A model generated the notes under the pieces. The model saw only the letters and a program-made list of their open reading frames with translations. It was not told the origin of the DNA and ran no database searches. A DNA stretch of 64,000 nt, from NCBI GenBank assembly GCA_000170815.1, contig ABCO01000009.1:62001-126000 (forward strand). The letters run 5' to 3'. Origin of the DNA: an unidentified eubacterium SCB49 (GTDB taxonomy: Bacteria; Bacteroidota; Bacteroidia; Flavobacteriales; Flavobacteriaceae). Shown piece after piece: positions 33,081 through 42,283 of the stretch; within the stretch, counting starts at the first letter, position 1, and each line of letters begins with the position of its first letter. Made by a program: the position numbers and the translations under genes.

Positions 33081-33153
33081 AGCGGGAGACCAGGTTCGAA
33101 CTGGCGACATTCAGCTTGGAAGGCTGACGCTCTACCAACTGAGCTACTCCCGC
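33081..33153 (-). tRNA. tRNA-Gly (TCC)
   Basis: 73 nt with acceptor GCGGGAG/CTCCCGC, anticodon loop CTTCCAA within TCAGC/GCTGA, and T-loop TTCGAAC. It is the first RNA after the promoter at 33233-33264. Confidence 0.95.
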
Positions 33154-33232
33154 TTTTTAAATCTATTCTTCAATAGATTTCAATTTCATTACCTTTAAGA
33201 TCATTCTCTCAGCTACTAACTGAAAGCGGCTG

Positions 33233-33264
33233 CAAATATAAAACTTTTTACAACCAATTCCAAA
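33233..33264 (-). promoter_or_regulatory. Bacteroidota-type promoter for tRNA-Gly/tRNA-Thr/tuf
   Basis: On the minus strand TTTG (33264-33261) is separated by 20 nt from TATATTTG (33240-33233). This is a full match to the -33/-7 consensus of this phylum, about 80 bp before the tRNA-Gly 5' end. Confidence 0.75.
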
Positions 33265-33355
33265 CTAAATTTTAGATAGAATTATTTTATTTTTTTCAAT
33301 ATGTTTATCGTCACAAACAAACCGAAAACCACTTAACTTGAAAGTGATTTTTTTG

Positions 33356-33437
<82 letters not shown>

Positions 33438-33501
33438 AAACCAATTACAATATCACTACTGTAATTAATAAAATTTCATTCTAAAAAAGAACTTTTAAAA
33501 G

Positions 33502-33575
33502 AGCCGATGGAGGGACTCGAACCCACGACCTGCTGATTACAAATCAGCTGCTCTAGCCAGCTGAGCTACATCGGC
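33502..33575 (-). tRNA. tRNA-Thr (TGT)
   Basis: 74 nt with acceptor GCCGATG/CATCGGC, anticodon loop TTTGTAA within GCTGA/TCAGC, and T-loop TTCGAGT. It is followed by tRNA-Tyr. Confidence 0.95.
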
Positions 33576-33637
33576 TTTTAAACCACTTTTACAAAGACAA
33601 TCGCTTTATAAAAACATCTGTTATTTCTAACGGAGTG

Positions 33638-33668
33638 CAAATATACAGAACATTCTAAGTTCTCCAAA
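33638..33668 (-). promoter_or_regulatory. Bacteroidota-type promoter for tRNA-Thr(TGT)/tRNA-Tyr
   Basis: TTTG (33668-33665), 19-nt spacer, TATATTTG (33645-33638) on the minus strand, about 63 bp before the tRNA 5' end. It repeats the arrangement seen before tRNA-Gly. Confidence 0.75.
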
Positions 33669-33791
33669 ACTTTTTTCAAAAAAAATTCAATAAAAATGCA
33701 AAAAAAAATAGCTGGATTAATTAACTCCCATTCTATGAGACAGATACGATTTGAAGTATTTTTAAAAAAAATATGCTTTTTATTTAAAAAC

Positions 33792-34679
33792 CTATTTTTT
33801 ACTTCTAGGATGAGTCTTTCTATACACTTCTTTTAGTGTTGCAATACTATTGTGAGTATAAACTTGTGTTGAAGCTAAACTGGCATGACCTAAAAGTTCT
33901 TTAACAGAATTTAGGTCTGCCCCTTCATTTAATAAATGTGTCGCAAAAGAATGACGCAAGATATGAGGACTCTTTTTTACTTTTTGAGAAGTTGTACTGA
34001 AATAACCATTAATTAAACGGTACACCAGCGTTTCATAAATCTTCAATCCTTTATTTGTGAGTAACAAATAATCACTATCCACCACAACAATCTCTTTTCT
34101 AAATTTCAAATAAAGGTCTACCGACTTTAATACAGATGGCAATAAAGGGATTAATCGCTCTTTATTTCGTTTTCCCAATACCTTAACAACACCTTCTGCC
34201 AGATCAACATCTTTTAACTTTAAAGAAATCAGCTCCGCTCTTCGCATCCCAGTACCATAAAAAAGCGCTACTATTAACTTATCGCGTGCTGTTTTAAAAT
34301 CTGTGGGATGATCTAACAAGGTAATCACCTCATCAATTTCCGTTTCATAAAAAGGTACTTGGATTTTTTTTGATACTTTAAGAGACTTATGTTTTGCCAA
34401 TGGCGTTGCCGTTATCTGCTTTGTTTTTAATAAAAACTTATAATAAGTCTTAAGACTGGAAACCTTTCTATTAATAGAGCGATTGCTAATCCCCTGCTCT
34501 ACCAAACACACAATCCAAGACCTAATCATACTATAATTAACATTTACAGGATCTTCTTCAGAAAAAGTAGTTTTTAAAAACTTAAAAAAAGTTTCTAAAT
34601 CTCTTTCATAAGCAACAATGGTATGCTTAGAATAATTCCGCTCTAATAAAAGGTAATCTATAAATGAGGTTAGCGGCAT
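33792..34679 (-). CDS. xerC: Tyrosine recombinase of the XerC/XerD type
   Basis: 295 aa with an N-terminal SAM-like core-binding domain (SFIDYLLLERNYSKHTIVAYERD) and a C-terminal catalytic domain. The catalytic set is visible: R in GTGMRRAELISL, HILRHSFATHLL (H and R), GHASLASTQ (H), and the nucleophile Y in VYTHNS. The length and the housekeeping location between rpsU and the tRNA/tuf cluster fit a chromosome-dimer-resolution enzyme rather than a phage integrase. XerC versus XerD cannot be decided from sequence alone. Confidence 0.85.
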   Translation of the reverse strand: MPLTSFIDYLLLERNYSKHTIVAYERDLETFFKFLKTTFSEEDPVNVNYSMIRSWIVCLVEQGISNRSINRKVSSLKTYYKFLLKTKQITATPLAKHKSLKVSKKIQVPFYETEIDEVITLLDHPTDFKTARDKLIVALFYGTGMRRAELISLKLKDVDLAEGVVKVLGKRNKERLIPLLPSVLKSVDLYLKFRKEIVVVDSDYLLLTNKGLKIYETLVYRLINGYFSTTSQKVKKSPHILRHSFATHLLNEGADLNSVKELLGHASLASTQVYTHNSIATLKEVYRKTHPRSKK

Positions 34680-34769
34680 GACTTGACTTCTTGTTTTACT
34701 TCTGAAATATTAAAGATATATAAAATTGTACAGTAAACTTGACAGCTATCACATTTACCAAGATGGCAT

Positions 34770-34803
34770 AAAAAAGCCGCTACTCATAAATGAATAGCGG
34801 CTT
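34770..34803 (-). terminator. Terminator after rpsU
   Basis: AAGCCGCTATTCA/TGAGTAGCGGCTT stem with a TTTA loop, followed by T-rich sequence on the minus strand, 32 bp after the rpsU stop. It separates rpsU from the xerC gene. Confidence 0.88.
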
Positions 34804-34834
34804 ATATATATTTAGGCTGCCGAAGCAGATCTAC

Positions 34835-35029
34835 TTATATTTCTTCAGCGTCTCTAAGTCCCTGAATGTACTGAGCTTTCTGAATCTGCTTTCTTCTAAC
34901 AACTGATGGCTTACTAAAAGCTTGTCTAGATCTTAGTTGACGCATTGTTCCTGTACGATCAAACTTACGCTTGAAACGCTTTAGCGCTCTGTCTATATTT
35001 TCTCCGTCTTTAACTGGTATAATTAACAT
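34835..35029 (-). CDS. rpsU: Ribosomal protein bS21
   Basis: A 64-aa basic protein starting MLIIPVKDGENIDRALKRFK. An in-frame ATG 33 bp upstream would give an 11-residue extension. It is rejected because bS21 of this phylum begins at MLIIPV and because a strong Shine-Dalgarno (AGGAGGG, 35046-35040) lies 10 nt before the ATG at 35029. In Bacteroidota ribosomes bS21 helps hide the anti-Shine-Dalgarno of 16S rRNA, and rpsU is known as an exceptional SD-bearing mRNA. This suggests self-regulation. Confidence 0.95.
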   Translation of the reverse strand: MLIIPVKDGENIDRALKRFKRKFDRTGTMRQLRSRQAFSKPSVVRRKQIQKAQYIQGLRDAEEI

Positions 35030-35039
35030 AGTTCCATAA

Positions 35040-35046
35040 CCTCCTC
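35040..35046 (-). promoter_or_regulatory. Strong Shine-Dalgarno of rpsU
   Basis: AGGAGGG on the minus strand, 10 nt from the start ATG. Most other genes in this window lack such a signal. A four-codon mini-frame (ATG at 35037, M-E-L-C-stop) overlaps the rpsU start codon. Confidence 0.8.
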
Positions 35047-35060
35047 TCTTTTGGAGCGGC

Positions 35061-35090
35061 AAAAATACTACTTAATTACAAACTACAAAA
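35061..35090 (-). promoter_or_regulatory. Promoter of rpsU
   Basis: TTTG (35090-35087), 18-nt spacer, TATTTTTG (35068-35061) on the minus strand, which fits TTTG/TAnnTTTG. The 5' leader would be about 27 nt, just long enough to hold the Shine-Dalgarno. Confidence 0.65.
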
Positions 35091-35166
35091 CAAGAATCTT
35101 ATTTTTTTTTGAAAATGCAAAAAACAGCACTACTAATATTTAGCATAGGGTTTTAAAAAGAAACCC

Positions 35167-35874
35167 CTACTCTTTTACTATTTTTTTTACAACACTACCA
35201 TCTATTGTTTCGATTTCAATAAAATAAACACCTGCAGGAAGTTTTGAAACATCTAAAAGCGCTATACTTTTCGTTATACTTATAAGCTTTTGACCGTTTA
35301 TACCATATACGTGTATACCATTAACTGGCTTTAAAGAAGTTATTCTCAATTCTTCTTTTACAGGATTAGGATAAACGCTTATTTGTGGTACTTGAAAACT
35401 TTGGGCGCTTAATAATACGCTATTATAATATGCTTTGTCTCCAATGCCGTTAGTAACTACTAAAGCTAAATCATCCCCATTATTAATAACCTCGTAAGTA
35501 TAAGGGTTGAAAAAGCTAATATTGTCTGGTGCAAAGTAGATACCATTGTGCTGTGTAAAGAAATTCCATTCTTCATCTGAACAACCACTATCTGATAGAA
35601 ATCCTATATCTCCAAATAATTCAAATACGTTATTAGGCAAGTAGTTTAGGCTACTGAAAGATCCTGTGTCACAACAAAGATTCGCTATAGAAAAGTCCAT
35701 ATCTTCAAAATAAACCATACCATAGTAAGAACAATTAACATCTGGCGGATACACCTCAGTATCATTAATTAACAATTTATCTATATACCAATCATTCTCT
35801 TGTAACTGAATTTCTTGAGCGCACACTAAACTCAAACAAAAAAACGCAACAATTAAAGTTATTACCCTTTTCAT
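35167..35874 (-). CDS. Secreted protein with T9SS type A sorting domain
   Basis: 235 aa. A signal peptide ends CLSLVCAQ. The central ~130 residues are Cys-containing and rich in Asn/Phe, with no recognised family. The C-terminal ~75 residues are the type A sorting domain: PQISVYPNPVKEELRITSL, GIHVYGINGQKLI, LPAGVYFIEIETIDGSVVKKIVKE (key motifs only). The product should be exported by the type IX system and attached to the surface or released. It stands alone between rpsU and the CarboxypepD-reg gene. Confidence 0.88.
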   Translation of the reverse strand: MKRVITLIVAFFCLSLVCAQEIQLQENDWYIDKLLINDTEVYPPDVNCSYYGMVYFEDMDFSIANLCCDTGSFSSLNYLPNNVFELFGDIGFLSDSGCSDEEWNFFTQHNGIYFAPDNISFFNPYTYEVINNGDDLALVVTNGIGDKAYYNSVLLSAQSFQVPQISVYPNPVKEELRITSLKPVNGIHVYGINGQKLISITKSIALLDVSKLPAGVYFIEIETIDGSVVKKIVKE

Positions 35875-35971
35875 AATGTTAGTTTTTGAAAGATTTAAAA
35901 AATCTGCTTGGATAAATTTTTACTCTTTTACAAACCTTTGTAAGATAGTTTTTCTTTAAATAAAAATACAA

Positions 35972-37414
35972 TTACTCTTTAAACAGGGATGCCCTTCTAC
36001 TCAAATCTTTAATAAGCTTATCTTCTTCTTCAGATTCTAGGAGTACATTATAGTTTTCCCAAAATTCTTCATTATATGGTCGAGGTAAAAATACATCTTC
36101 ATTCCATTCTTTATTTGCTAGTGCCTCTGCAATAAGCTCTGGCTCTTGTATGATATCTGTAAAAAGTATTTCTTGAACAGCATAATAAAATTGTTCTTCC
36201 TTTTCTTTAGCCAATTGTTCTTTGGTTTTCTGCCAAGCGTCTGAAGAACGATCTCCTAGATTTAATAGTTTAGGCGTTTCATAATACATATAGTTAGGAT
36301 ACATTTTATCTTGGTATTCCATATAAGTAATGACTAACTTATGATTTTCATAAGTACCTAAAAGACTTTTACTACGTGCTTTTTGTTTTGCTGATGCTGC
36401 CACAAGGTTATATTCAATCTTTTTGATGGCAAAGCTGTCCCAATAAATATAGATCCAGCCATTAGGCTCAAAACCTTCATTATAAACACCATCTGTATCA
36501 AGCCCTACAAAATCTACACCTTTTGATATAGCTATCTTATAAATCTTTCTATCATTAATCACCTGTACGGTGTCTAGTTTAAAATGATGTGATGCCAATA
36601 CATCTTTTCCAAAAATCGCGCCTTTATCAACCGCGTTTCTTACAAGATTCAATCTTCCTCTAAACAAAAGATCTAAACCGTTAGTACGGGTATCATTCCA
36701 TCGTATAGCATCTATTAAAGTTTGAGTTTTTATTGTATCACGTTTCAATGCTTTAGATTTTGTATTAAAACCAGGAATCGTATATTTTAAATAAGTATAA
36801 TACGCATAAAGACTATCTACTTCTCTCAGATCATAACTCTTACGCGTTTCATCCACATTAATCTTTAAGTTCTTTTTTGCTCCAGAAGCATAACTAGAAT
36901 CATATAACGTAATTGCACTTTCTATCAACCACTTATACTCTTTGGTATTACGCTCTTTATGACGTAAAAAACCTTTTTGCAGATATGGTTGTTCAGGTAA
37001 GTTATCTTCTAATTTTTCTATCGCACGCAAAACAATATCATTACCCGTTTTAGGTCTTGTTTCTGCAACGATTAACACCTCATCAAGACTTGCTGTGTCT
37101 TCTTCTAGAGAAATATCCATTGCAGGATCAAACTCACTTACAAGCACTCTATAACTTTTATAACCAATAGAAGAAATCACTAAGGTGTCATTCACTAATT
37201 CTTTAGGTACTCGCAAAGAAAACTTACCATCTGCATTTGTAATAGTCCCTGTGGTGCTTCCGTCTACATAGACACTTGCACTCTCAATAGGCATAAAGGT
37301 TAAAAAATCTGATACTTTTCCTTTTAATTCTTCTTGTGAAAAAGCAGAAAAGGAGCACATCAAAAAGAGTGCTCCCATTATTATACTTGTATTCTTAAAA
37401 TTCAAATATTTCAT
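35972..37414 (-). CDS. CarboxypepD-reg-like domain outer-membrane/periplasmic protein
   Basis: 480 aa. A signal peptide ends FSAFSQ. Residues about 29-110 form the carboxypeptidase-regulatory-like domain (GKVSDFLTFMPIESASVYVDG, GKFSLRVP, VISSIGYKSYRV), a prealbumin-like fold found before TonB receptors and alone in Bacteroidota. The remaining ~370 residues are a beta-rich domain of unknown function, with segments like GWIYIYWDSFAIKKIEYNLV, in a common flavobacterial family. The role is unknown. It probably is a single gene. Confidence 0.82.
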   Translation of the reverse strand: MKYLNFKNTSIIMGALFLMCSFSAFSQEELKGKVSDFLTFMPIESASVYVDGSTTGTITNADGKFSLRVPKELVNDTLVISSIGYKSYRVLVSEFDPAMDISLEEDTASLDEVLIVAETRPKTGNDIVLRAIEKLEDNLPEQPYLQKGFLRHKERNTKEYKWLIESAITLYDSSYASGAKKNLKINVDETRKSYDLREVDSLYAYYTYLKYTIPGFNTKSKALKRDTIKTQTLIDAIRWNDTRTNGLDLLFRGRLNLVRNAVDKGAIFGKDVLASHHFKLDTVQVINDRKIYKIAISKGVDFVGLDTDGVYNEGFEPNGWIYIYWDSFAIKKIEYNLVAASAKQKARSKSLLGTYENHKLVITYMEYQDKMYPNYMYYETPKLLNLGDRSSDAWQKTKEQLAKEKEEQFYYAVQEILFTDIIQEPELIAEALANKEWNEDVFLPRPYNEEFWENYNVLLESEEEDKLIKDLSRRASLFKE

Positions 37415-37466
37415 AATTAATTCTGTTTATTATTATGATCCAAAATTCATGATTTTGATATCAATA

Positions 37467-38630
37467 TTATGTTGCCGGCTTATACGCTACACCATCAATC
37501 ACCATCTTAGAGATAATTTCTTTTAAGATTTCTGATGTACCTCCACCAATTGGCCCTAGTCTACTATCTCTCAAATTACGTGCCAATGGATATTCTTCCA
37601 TATACCCATAACCTCCTAATAACTGCACACACTCATAAGCAACATCATCACTTACTTTGGTACTTAACAACTTAGACATCGTTGCCTCTTTTACTACATA
37701 CTCTCCATTACCAAGTCTTTGTGCTGTAACATAATTAAAGGTTTTACACATTTCAACCTCAGAAGCAAGTTGTGCTACTTTATGACGCAATGCCTGAAAT
37801 TTAGATATCGATTTACCAAAAGCTGTACGCTCTTTCATATAAGCAATGGTATACTCTAAAGCCCATTCACTTCGCGCGTGAGCATTTACAGCCATAATTA
37901 ATCTTTCTAAAGCAAAGTGCTGCATAATGTAAGGAAAACCTTGATTCTCCTCTCCCATCAAATTAGCAGCAGGAATTTTTACATTATCAAATGCAATCTC
38001 TCCTGTATCACTTGCTCTCCATCCTAGTTTATCCAGTTTTGTTGCACTAACACCTGGCATATCTCTGTCTAACACAAAAATACTAATCCCCTTATTCCCT
38101 AATTCTGGTGATGTTTTAGCCGCTACAATTAGATAATCACTATAAATTCCATTTGTAATAAAAGTTTTACTACCATTTATAATATAATGATCTCCTTCTT
38201 TAACAGCTGTAGTTCGCATCCCTCCTACATCACTTCCACCAAAAGGTTCTGTGATACAAAGACATCCTATTTTTTCTCCTGTCACACTAGGTGCAAGGTA
38301 TTTTAATTTTTGCTCGTGGTTGGCTTCTTTATTTAAATGCGTCATGGCAAGATATTCGTGTGCCCACATAGCAGCAGCAAAACCTCCAGAGTTAATACGC
38401 TGTAATTCTTCAATAAAAATTACTGTATAAAATATATCAAGATCCATCCCACCATAAGCTTCTGGAGTAGCTAGACCAAAATAGCCCATCTCACCAAATT
38501 TCTTCCAGATAAAACGATCTATCGTTCCTGTTTCTTCCCACTTATCAATATGTGGCACGACTTCTTTTTTAAGGAAATCTCTAAAACTCTTTCTGAAAAA
38601 CTCATGCTCTTCTGTAAAATATAAACTCAT
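37467..38630 (-). CDS. Acyl-CoA dehydrogenase
   Basis: 387-aa FAD enzyme of fatty-acid or branched-chain acyl-CoA oxidation. Signature segments are CITEPFGGSDVGGMRTTA (flavin/substrate loop), FITNGIYSDYLIVAAKT, and the C-terminal QLLGGYGYMEEYPLARNLRDSR with the catalytic Glu. GGGTSEILKEII is typical near the end. The substrate chain length cannot be read from the sequence. It lies 52 bp before the CarboxypepD-reg gene on the same strand. Confidence 0.93.
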   Translation of the reverse strand: MSLYFTEEHEFFRKSFRDFLKKEVVPHIDKWEETGTIDRFIWKKFGEMGYFGLATPEAYGGMDLDIFYTVIFIEELQRINSGGFAAAMWAHEYLAMTHLNKEANHEQKLKYLAPSVTGEKIGCLCITEPFGGSDVGGMRTTAVKEGDHYIINGSKTFITNGIYSDYLIVAAKTSPELGNKGISIFVLDRDMPGVSATKLDKLGWRASDTGEIAFDNVKIPAANLMGEENQGFPYIMQHFALERLIMAVNAHARSEWALEYTIAYMKERTAFGKSISKFQALRHKVAQLASEVEMCKTFNYVTAQRLGNGEYVVKEATMSKLLSTKVSDDVAYECVQLLGGYGYMEEYPLARNLRDSRLGPIGGGTSEILKEIISKMVIDGVAYKPAT

Positions 38631-38679
38631 ATACTGTGTATTCTTATTTATTATTAAATGAAAGACATTAAAACGACTT

Positions 38680-39561
38680 TCAATCTGCAGACAAATATAA
38701 CTTAATTAGGTTTAATTTACTTGTGGTAATTCCGTCAATAGTAGCGAGTTCATCTAAACTCAAGATTTGCTCGCGGAGCACCCTATATTCCCAAATCTCT
38801 TTAGCCAAGTCAAACGAAATCCCTTTTATGGTAGCAATATCGCTTGCAGAAGCTGTATTTACATTCATCTTTTCAATTAGCTTAGGTGTTTTTACGGCAA
38901 ACAATTTAAGTGTTCTTGCGATTACCACACTATCTACCCCCCAAACACTTGCCAGTTGAGCTTCATTAGAAAAACCTTGCAGGGTTTTATCTCTGTACTT
39001 AATAATGCGCTCACTAATTGCTGGACCTATACCTGACACTTTTTGCAATTGTTCTGCAGTAGCTACATTTAGATCTGTTTTTTGCGCAAAGGTTAAAACA
39101 ACTTCTTTTTTCTTCGGAAATGTGCCAGAGGTATAACTATTAGTCTTAGGGTTTGTCACCCAATCTGGAAACTTAAAATAACTACTAAAAGTATCTAACA
39201 AAGAATCTGAAACTTTTGTCACCATCTGAAACTCTTGAATAGAATTAACCCACTTATCATTTTGGCGGAAGCGTTGTAAACGATTATGCTCTTCTACACT
39301 CATCCCTAAAGTGTAGGCTTTATATTCAGTAATAAAATTAGGGTTAAAAGGGTATATTTTAGGCTTTTTTTCTTCTAGGGCAATTGCCTTTAACACTTTA
39401 ACTTCAGTATTAACAGCTATGACCTCTGGTGAAGAAATATCTAACGCACTCTGACGATCTGGTGTATATAAAAAATAAAAAAGTAGCGACCCAATAATGA
39501 GCGCTACTAATAATAAAATCCCAAAACGTTCACTTTTATTAAAAACGAATTGGGATTTCAT
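38680..39561 (-). CDS. Helix-hairpin-helix (ComEA-like) membrane-anchored protein
   Basis: 293 aa with one N-terminal membrane helix (FGILLLVALIIGSLLFYFLY, residues ~13-32). Three HhH-type units follow: EEHNRLQRFRQNDKWVNSIQEF, the canonical LNVATAEQLQKVSGIGPAISERIIKYRD at about 168-195, and MNVNTASASDIATIKGISFDLAKEIWEYR at about 233-260. Such proteins bind DNA nonspecifically and resemble ComEA of transformation systems, but no other competence genes are nearby. It starts 19 bp after the symporter gene. Confidence 0.87.
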   Translation of the reverse strand: MKSQFVFNKSERFGILLLVALIIGSLLFYFLYTPDRQSALDISSPEVIAVNTEVKVLKAIALEEKKPKIYPFNPNFITEYKAYTLGMSVEEHNRLQRFRQNDKWVNSIQEFQMVTKVSDSLLDTFSSYFKFPDWVTNPKTNSYTSGTFPKKKEVVLTFAQKTDLNVATAEQLQKVSGIGPAISERIIKYRDKTLQGFSNEAQLASVWGVDSVVIARTLKLFAVKTPKLIEKMNVNTASASDIATIKGISFDLAKEIWEYRVLREQILSLDELATIDGITTSKLNLIKLYLSAD

Positions 39562-39580
39562 ATTTTAAGAATTTAAATTT

Positions 39581-41176
39581 TTAAGCTTTTATTTTTTTAC
39601 TCTTAATAGCATTTATATATCTATTTAACTCTTCTCTCACCTTCGGAAAGAGGAATACAAGTCCTATTACATTAGGAACTGCCATCGCAAATATCATTGC
39701 ATCCGAAAAATCTGTTACAGCACCTAAACTAGCAGCAGAACCAATAATAACAAATAAACAAAATAATATTTTATAAGCATAGTCTGCCGCTTTAGAACGT
39801 CCAAATAAGAACATCCAACCTTGTAAACCGTAATAAGACCAAGAAAGCATAGTTGAAAAAGCAAATAACACAACTGCGACTGTTAGTACATAAGGAAACC
39901 AAGGTAGTACAGAAGCAAATGCTTTAGACGTCGCAAGTACTCCATCTGGTGATTTTACTCCATATTCCATAATTCCACCATCCCCGTTGGTTATAATAAT
40001 TACTAACGCAGTCATAGTACAAACAACTACTGTATCTATAAATGGCTCTAATAAAGCTACTAATCCTTCAGATGCAGGATATTTTGTTTTCACAGCAGAG
40101 TGAGCTATTGCAGCAGAACCAACACCTGCTTCGTTAGAAAAAGCCGCTCTTTGGAATCCAATAATTAAAACTCCTAAAACACCCCCTGTGATACCCTTCA
40201 CATTAAATGCACCATCAAAAATTTGCTGAAAAGCATCTCCTATCAAATTATAGTTTGCAGCTAAAATGATAATTGCTGCTATAAAATAAATACCAACCAT
40301 AAAAGGCACTACTTTCTCTGTGATATTACCTATCCTCTTAATACCACCAATTATTACTACCCCTACTAAAACAGCCATTACAACACCAAAAACTAAAGAT
40401 GTTGTCAGGTCTTGCGAGCCTATCATACTACCAAATTGTTGGGCTGCTTGATTGGCCTGAAACATATTTCCACCACCAAATGAACCTCCAATTACCATTA
40501 TTGCAAAAAGTACAGCAAGTACTTTTCCTAACCCTTTTTTACCAACATCTGCCATACCCTTCTTTAAGTAATACATAGGTCCGCCATAAATCGTTCCATC
40601 TGGCCCTACATCTCTATACTTAACACCCAACGTACATTCTACAAATTTTGAAGACATTCCTACTAAACCTGCAACAATCATCCAAAAAGTAGCCCCTGGA
40701 CCACCTAAGGACAAAGCTACTGCAACACCCGCAATGTTACCTAAGCCTACTGTCCCAGACAAAGCAGCTGTTAGTGCTTGAAAGTGAGAAACCTCCCCGT
40801 CATGACCTTCTACTCTAATTGTCTCAATTGCATCTCCACCCGGTGTAGGGTCTCCTGCCATCACATCAGAAGTTACATGGTCAATTTCATCATATTTACC
40901 CCTTACAATATTTATAGAAGTAGGAAACAATCTTATATTCACAAATTTAAAAAGAATCGTGAATAACAAACCTGCCAATAATAGCACTATAATCACAATT
41001 GGCATCTCTACGCCATCACCAAGGTTAATTGGATAAAAGACAAAACCACCCCACGCATCTGCCACGGGTTTAAATCCTTCATTAATTTTTTCGGCTAGAC
41101 CTTTTTCGTCAGCCTCTTGTGCAAAAGAAAGTAAAGGTGTAATTAAAGTTAATAGGGAAAGAAGAAATTTCTTCAT
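39581..41176 (-). CDS. Sodium:alanine/glycine symporter, AGCS family
   Basis: 531-aa inner-membrane protein with about 10-11 hydrophobic helices. The family motif GPGATFWMIVAGLVGMSSKFVECTLGVKYR and FQRAAFSNEAGVGSAAIAHS are present. The N-terminus looks like a cleavable signal peptide (ending LLSFAQ) before a periplasmic linker, a feature of Bacteroidota members. It imports Ala or Gly with Na+. Confidence 0.92.
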   Translation of the reverse strand: MKKFLLSLLTLITPLLSFAQEADEKGLAEKINEGFKPVADAWGGFVFYPINLGDGVEMPIVIIVLLLAGLLFTILFKFVNIRLFPTSINIVRGKYDEIDHVTSDVMAGDPTPGGDAIETIRVEGHDGEVSHFQALTAALSGTVGLGNIAGVAVALSLGGPGATFWMIVAGLVGMSSKFVECTLGVKYRDVGPDGTIYGGPMYYLKKGMADVGKKGLGKVLAVLFAIMVIGGSFGGGNMFQANQAAQQFGSMIGSQDLTTSLVFGVVMAVLVGVVIIGGIKRIGNITEKVVPFMVGIYFIAAIIILAANYNLIGDAFQQIFDGAFNVKGITGGVLGVLIIGFQRAAFSNEAGVGSAAIAHSAVKTKYPASEGLVALLEPFIDTVVVCTMTALVIIITNGDGGIMEYGVKSPDGVLATSKAFASVLPWFPYVLTVAVVLFAFSTMLSWSYYGLQGWMFLFGRSKAADYAYKILFCLFVIIGSAASLGAVTDFSDAMIFAMAVPNVIGLVFLFPKVREELNRYINAIKSKKIKA

Positions 41177-41272
41177 AATATGTTTAAAATATTTAATTAA
41201 TTGTTAAGAATAGCAAGATGCTAAAAAAAAGATGCAATTCAAATAGAATCCCGTTAAAATGTTAAGAATAAC

Positions 41273-42283
41273 TTAAACATTATAGAATTTTTTTAGGGCT
41301 TCTATCTGGTTAGGACGTCCTATTAAAATAAGTTTTGAGTTTTTTTCTACTCTTAAAGTTGGCTCTGGATTTACTAAATACTCTCCTTCTGGAGATTTAT
41401 ATCCTATAACAGAACAGCCCGTCTTTTTTCTAATATCTAGCTCTAAAATGGTTTTCGCTTCACCCGAAGGACATACGTTCTCAAAAGACACTTGCTCTAC
41501 ATTAATACTATCATCATCTCCAGATATTGAAAGATTATCTAGAAACTCTATCATATCTGGCACGACAACAAGGCTTGCCATATGATCGCCACCTATTTTA
41601 TCTGGTAAGATTACATTATCAGCTCCAGCAAGTTTCATTTTTCGATAACTTGTTTCTTCTGTCGCTCTACTTATTATTTTTAAATCAGGATTAATTTGCC
41701 TTGCAGACAAAACAATAAATAGATTATCTGCATCACTTGGCAAAGCACATATAAGCGTACTGGCTCTTTTTATGCCTGCCTCTATTAAGATGGCATCTTC
41801 ATTTGCATTACCTAAAACAAAAAGGAAATCATCTTCAGAAAATCGATCTACAATCTCACTATCCTTTTCTATAATAATAAAAGGTTCATTATAATCTTTT
41901 AACTTCTCTGCAGCTTGTTTACCGTTACGACCAAAGCCACAAACTATTACGTGATTTTTCATTTTATGTATTTTATGAAGCGCTCTTTTCTCTTTAAAGT
42001 TCCCTAGATTATTTTTACTTAACAAATACTCTGTGATTACACTTACCGCATACCCCACAATAACAATACTACTCAATATTAAGACAGAGGTAAAAAGCTT
42101 ATCTGCAACAGACATAGGATGCACTTCACCAAAACCCACTGTAGCGACCGTAATAACAGTCATGTAAATTGCATCTACCCAAGAGTAGTCTGAAATAAAA
42201 CGGAACCCAAAAACTCCTACTGCAAAAACCAGCACAAGCAACAACATTGCTATTGTCAATTTCGTTCCAAATAATCTTCTCAT
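41273..42283 (-). CDS. Potassium channel with RCK (TrkA-N/TrkA-C) domains
   Basis: 336 aa with two membrane helices (residues ~10-30 and ~62-88) around a pore loop TVATVGFGE (45-53), which carries the K+ selectivity signature. A Rossmann RCK domain follows (HVIVCGFGRNGKQAA, ~111-125), then a TrkA-C domain near 255-335. The layout is that of MthK-type ligand-gated channels. The start overlaps the stop of the PspC gene by 4 bp, so they are translationally coupled. Confidence 0.92.
   Translation of the reverse strand: MRRLFGTKLTIAMLLLVLVFAVGVFGFRFISDYSWVDAIYMTVITVATVGFGEVHPMSVADKLFTSVLILSSIVIVGYAVSVITEYLLSKNNLGNFKEKRALHKIHKMKNHVIVCGFGRNGKQAAEKLKDYNEPFIIIEKDSEIVDRFSEDDFLFVLGNANEDAILIEAGIKRASTLICALPSDADNLFIVLSARQINPDLKIISRATEETSYRKMKLAGADNVILPDKIGGDHMASLVVVPDMIEFLDNLSISGDDDSINVEQVSFENVCPSGEAKTILELDIRKKTGCSVIGYKSPEGEYLVNPEPTLRVEKNSKLILIGRPNQIEALKKFYNV

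Noticed and set aside
33792..34679. Phage or genomic-island integrase next to tRNA genes
   Set aside because: No direct repeats of tRNA 3' ends, no phage genes, and a conserved housekeeping neighbourhood. It fits a Xer recombinase.
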